Shown in pieces: positions 48,716 to 50,966 of a stretch of 50,966 nt of DNA. The stretch is from Achromobacter dolens (GTDB lineage Bacteria > Pseudomonadota > Gammaproteobacteria > Burkholderiales > Burkholderiaceae_B), in the NCBI RefSeq assembly GCF_902859745.1, contig NZ_CADIJW010000041.1:1-50966 (forward strand), written 5' to 3'. Made by a program: the position numbers and the translations under genes. The notes beneath the pieces are model-generated. The model was not told where the DNA came from. It ran no database searches and saw only the letters and a list, made by a program, of their open reading frames with translations. Each line of letters begins with the position of its first letter. The first letter of the stretch is position 1.

Positions 48716-49267
48716 ATGCCGATTCAAACCTTCACCCTGGAACGCGTTGCCACGCCCATCGGGCAGATGCTCGTGCTGACCGATGCGCGGGAGTGTCTGC
48801 GCGCGGTCGATTGGCAGGATTACGAGCCCCGCATGCATGCCTTGCTGCGGCGCCAGTACGGCAAGGACGCCGTGCGGATCGAGGGCGCCGCGCGGGTCTC
48901 GGCGGCGAGCCGCCGGTTGCAGGCGTATTTCGATGGCGAGGTCGAGGCGATCGACGGGCTGGAGGTGGCGCTGGGCGGCACCGATTTCCAGCGCCAGGTG
49001 TGGCGGGCGCTGCGTGACATCGAGCCGGGAGAGACTGTCAGCTATCGCGTGCTGGCCGGGCGCATCGGGCGGCCCTCGGCGGTGCGCGCGGTGGGCATGG
49101 CCAATGGGGCCAATCCGGTGGGGATCGTGGTGCCGTGCCACCGGGTCATCGGCGCCGATGCGTCGCTGACCGGCTACGGCGGCGGCCTGCATCGCAAGCG
49201 CTGGCTGCTGGATCACGAAGGCCGCTGGCGGGCGGCCAGGGGCGCGCCGGTTGCGCGCGCCGCGTGA
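48716..49267 (+). CDS. ogt: Methylated-DNA--protein-cysteine methyltransferase
   Basis: A 183-residue suicide repair enzyme that removes methyl from O6-methylguanine. The active motif is IVVPCHRVIG with Cys141; DNA-binding segments are DFQRQVWRALRDIEPGETVSY and GRPSAVRAVGMANGANP, followed by GYGGGLHRKRWLL. ATG 48716 has GGAG eight bases upstream. It is divergent from the Ada-AlkA gene, so alkylation damage could induce both through Ada. The stop is seven bases from a convergent PAP2 gene. The name ogt versus ada C-part is a matter of convention. Confidence 0.94.
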   Translation: MPIQTFTLERVATPIGQMLVLTDARECLRAVDWQDYEPRMHALLRRQYGKDAVRIEGAARVSAASRRLQAYFDGEVEAIDGLEVALGGTDFQRQVWRALRDIEPGETVSYRVLAGRIGRPSAVRAVGMANGANPVGIVVPCHRVIGADASLTGYGGGLHRKRWLLDHEGRWRAARGAPVARAA

Positions 49268-49274
49268 GAAACGC

Positions 49275-49880
49275 TCAGGCGCGGATCCAGCCGCGCGCGA
49301 TGGGCAAGGCCAGCAGCTTGCGGTACAGGGCCTGCAGCAGCAGGGTCAGCGGCGCGCCGACGCGGCGCCAGACCGGCATGACCAGCCCGGCCGCCACCGG
49401 CGCCAGCAGCAGGCCGCCGGCGATGTCCAGGGGGAAGTGCACGCCCAGGTAGACCCGCGACAGGCCGACCACGGCCGCCAGCAGCAGCGTGGCATAGCCC
49501 CAGCCGGCCCAGCGCCGGTCGAATATCAGCGTGAACGCCAGTGTCGCGATGATGATGGTGTGGTTGCTCGGGAACGACGCGGTGGCCTTGTGCGCGAAGA
49601 AGGCGTGGCCCAGGCCAAGGGTGAACGGCCGCGGATGGGGCCACAGCGCGCCGCACAGGTAGCTGATGAACAGCGCCGCGCCGATGCCGGCCAGCGCCTT
49701 GAGCGCCAGCTCGCGCTGCGCCTGTCCGCCCCACAACCAGAGCGCGGCGAGGGCGATGGGCAGCAACTGGATCAGTCGGTTGGCGACGATCAGGCCGGCC
49801 TGGATGCGCCAGCCGGGGCTGGCGGGATCGGCGTTGATCAAAAGAAAAAGGGACTGATTGAGGGGTTCCAGGAATTCCAT
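49275..49880 (-). CDS. PAP2-family phosphatase, probable undecaprenyl-diphosphatase (BcrC/PgpB-like)
   Basis: A 201-residue inner-membrane protein with about five helices and the three acid-phosphatase motifs: HPRPF, PSNH (in SFPSNHT) and SRVYLGVHFPLD. Opens LEPLNQSLFLLINAD, a typical BcrC start. It would dephosphorylate undecaprenyl pyrophosphate on the outer side of the membrane and recycle the lipid carrier, giving bacitracin tolerance; other lipid phosphates are possible. ATG 49880 directly precedes the conserved start. No partner gene. Confidence 0.9.
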   Translation of the reverse strand: MEFLEPLNQSLFLLINADPASPGWRIQAGLIVANRLIQLLPIALAALWLWGGQAQRELALKALAGIGAALFISYLCGALWPHPRPFTLGLGHAFFAHKATASFPSNHTIIIATLAFTLIFDRRWAGWGYATLLLAAVVGLSRVYLGVHFPLDIAGGLLLAPVAAGLVMPVWRRVGAPLTLLLQALYRKLLALPIARGWIRA

Positions 49881-50007
49881 GAATCGTCATCTGACTGAAA
49901 TGATTTGGTCAGGCGCGATGGTAGACAGGTTTGCCGTCAAATCCCTTGCAAAATGCGGCGGAATCCAGGGATTTACTTCTGGATGCGATTTCCTCCGCCC
50001 GGCGGCC

Positions 50008-50436
50008 TCACTTGGCGATGCGCTTGCCCTGCGCGTCGATCACCGCTTCGCCGTCTTCCTTGGTGAAGGCGCCTTGCTGCGGCGCGGGCAGGATGTCCAG
50101 CACCAGTTCGGATGGGCGGCACAGGCGCGCGCCCAGCGGGGTGCTGACGAAGGGGCGGTTCAGCAGGATCGGGTGGGCCTCGATGGCGTCCAGCAGGGCG
50201 TCGTCGCTCAGCGACGTGTCATCCAGGCCGAGCTCGGCATAGGGCGTGCCCTTTTCGCGCAGCGCGTCGCGCACGGTAATGCCGGCGCGCTTGAACAGCG
50301 CCTTCAGGTCGGCGCGCGAGGGCGGCGTTTCCAGGTACAGCACCACGGTCGGCTCGATGCCGGCATTGCGGATCATGGCCAGCGTGTTGCGCGAGGTGCC
50401 GCACTTGGGGTTGTGGTAGATGGTGACGTCGGACAT
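50008..50436 (-). CDS. arsC: ArsC-family glutaredoxin-dependent arsenate reductase
   Basis: A 142-residue cytoplasmic enzyme. Catalytic Cys12 lies in YHNPKCGTSR, with the Arg triad residues in RPFV and LCRPSE, as in E. coli ArsC (R774-type, about 141 residues). It reduces arsenate to arsenite using glutathione and glutaredoxin. No arsB, arsR or acr3 gene is nearby, so it is an orphan; YfgD-like relatives of unknown role share this fold. ATG 50436 starts at the conserved N-terminus. Confidence 0.88.
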   Translation of the reverse strand: MSDVTIYHNPKCGTSRNTLAMIRNAGIEPTVVLYLETPPSRADLKALFKRAGITVRDALREKGTPYAELGLDDTSLSDDALLDAIEAHPILLNRPFVSTPLGARLCRPSELVLDILPAPQQGAFTKEDGEAVIDAQGKRIAK

Positions 50437-50513
50437 GGCGTTTTCCTTGCGAGGGTGCGGGGACAAGGCAGGAGCATAGTGCATTCCCGCCCGGTCCTCG
50501 CCGCCGCCCGGTT

Positions 50514-50966
50514 TCAGGCGCGCAGCTTGCGGCCCAGGCGGCGCCAGCCGATCACCACGCCGGTCAGGCTCAGCGCCGCGCCGCCCAGGCTCAGGAACAC
50601 CAGCAGGATGTCCCACAACGGCCGGCGCGCCAGCAGGCCGGTCCAGTCCCAACTGTGCAGGAAGGCGAACAGCCAGCGGCTGGCGCGGTTGCCGCGGTCC
50701 TGCCGGCCCAGCACCTGGCCGGTGCGCGGGTCCAGGTAGACCCAACTGGCCTGCGGGTCGTCGAACACCAGTCGCCACACCGGCAGCGGCTTCTCGATGT
50801 GGCCGAGCATGGCGTGCTCGTCGCGGCCGTAGTAGTAGAAGTCGTAGCGATCCAGCACCCGCAGGTCCGTCAGGGTGGCGCCGGGCACCAGGCGCGCGGC
50901 GGCCGCGCGCAGGGCCGCCGGGTCGAGCGTGACGGCTTGCGCGTCGGCGGCCGCCAGCAGTCGCGG
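50514..50966 (-). CDS. PepSY-associated membrane protein (5' end outside window)
   Basis: The C-terminal 150 residues of a larger inner-membrane protein; the frame is open to the window edge at 50966. A PepSY-like part (LRAAAARLVPGATLTDLRVLD, PVWRLVFDDPQASWVYLDPRTGQVLG) precedes a final membrane helix (LWDILLVFLSLGGAALSLTGVVIGW). PepSY-TM proteins often sit beside TonB receptors for siderophores and act as ferric reductases or in metal release; the upstream part is not visible. Family sure, substrate not. Confidence 0.8.
   Translation of the reverse strand, partial: PRLLAAADAQAVTLDPAALRAAAARLVPGATLTDLRVLDRYDFYYYGRDEHAMLGHIEKPLPVWRLVFDDPQASWVYLDPRTGQVLGRQDRGNRASRWLFAFLHSWDWTGLLARRPLWDILLVFLSLGGAALSLTGVVIGWRRLGRKLRA

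Overview
The window is GC-rich bacterial chromosome, almost fully coding, and looks like a member of the Alcaligenaceae (Achromobacter/Bordetella type). The reasons are a hurIR-bhuRSTUV heme locus in the order known from Bordetella, two small secreted DUF4148 proteins, a Bug-type periplasmic receptor, a RegB/RegA redox pair, and many LysR regulators beside one- or two-gene metabolic units. I saw no rRNA, tRNA, CRISPR array, transposase or prophage gene.

Layout. 1-1.8 kb: the 3' part of a malic enzyme/phosphotransacetylase fusion (maeB) with a strong terminator. 1.9-7.6 kb: two small secreted proteins, slyX, a PqqU (YncD)-like TonB receptor, a lone fimbrial-type adhesin and a NifQ-like protein. 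7.8-16.2 kb: a respiratory and copper block on the minus strand. It holds cyoABCD (bo3-type quinol oxidase), regA and regB, a DUF4148 protein, a PCu(A)C copper chaperone, a Sco1/SenC protein and a DUF2946 protein. The cyo control region carries an FNR/ANR-like box and two copies of the palindrome TGCGAC-N5-GTCGCA. 16.2-19.9 kb: a hydrolase/SnoaL-like fusion with a Cys nucleophile, coupled to a MASE1-PAS membrane protein, then a LysM/degenerate-LytM lipoprotein. 20-24.3 kb: a cystine-type ABC importer, a Tat-exported P1 peptidase and a hemolysin III-family protein.

24.3-36.5 kb: catabolic units with their regulators. These are kynR/kynU plus an amino-acid permease; LysR with a threonine-synthase-like enzyme; LysR with a DASS transporter; a YafY-type regulator with a VOC protein; and LysR with a Bug receptor and an esterase. 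36.5-38 kb: a periplasmic 2H-phosphoesterase-like protein and a CopD-like membrane protein. 38.1-46.1 kb: the heme uptake locus, which starts behind a Fur-box-like site. Sigma factor HurI and anti-sigma HurR sense the loaded receptor BhuR through its N-terminal signalling domain, BhuTUV imports heme, and BhuS handles it in the cytoplasm. 46.2-51 kb: yajQ, a long inverted repeat with a terminator, a DNA alkylation repair pair (Ada-AlkA fusion and Ogt), a PAP2 phosphatase, an ArsC-family protein and a PepSY membrane protein cut by the window end.

The best places for a second look are the cyo control region, regB (no usual start codon where its first membrane helix begins), the MASE1-PAS/Cys-hydrolase pair, the exported 2H-like protein, the NifQ-like protein, the apparent frame change at the start of bhuR, and the 30-bp inverted repeat at 46.7-46.9 kb.
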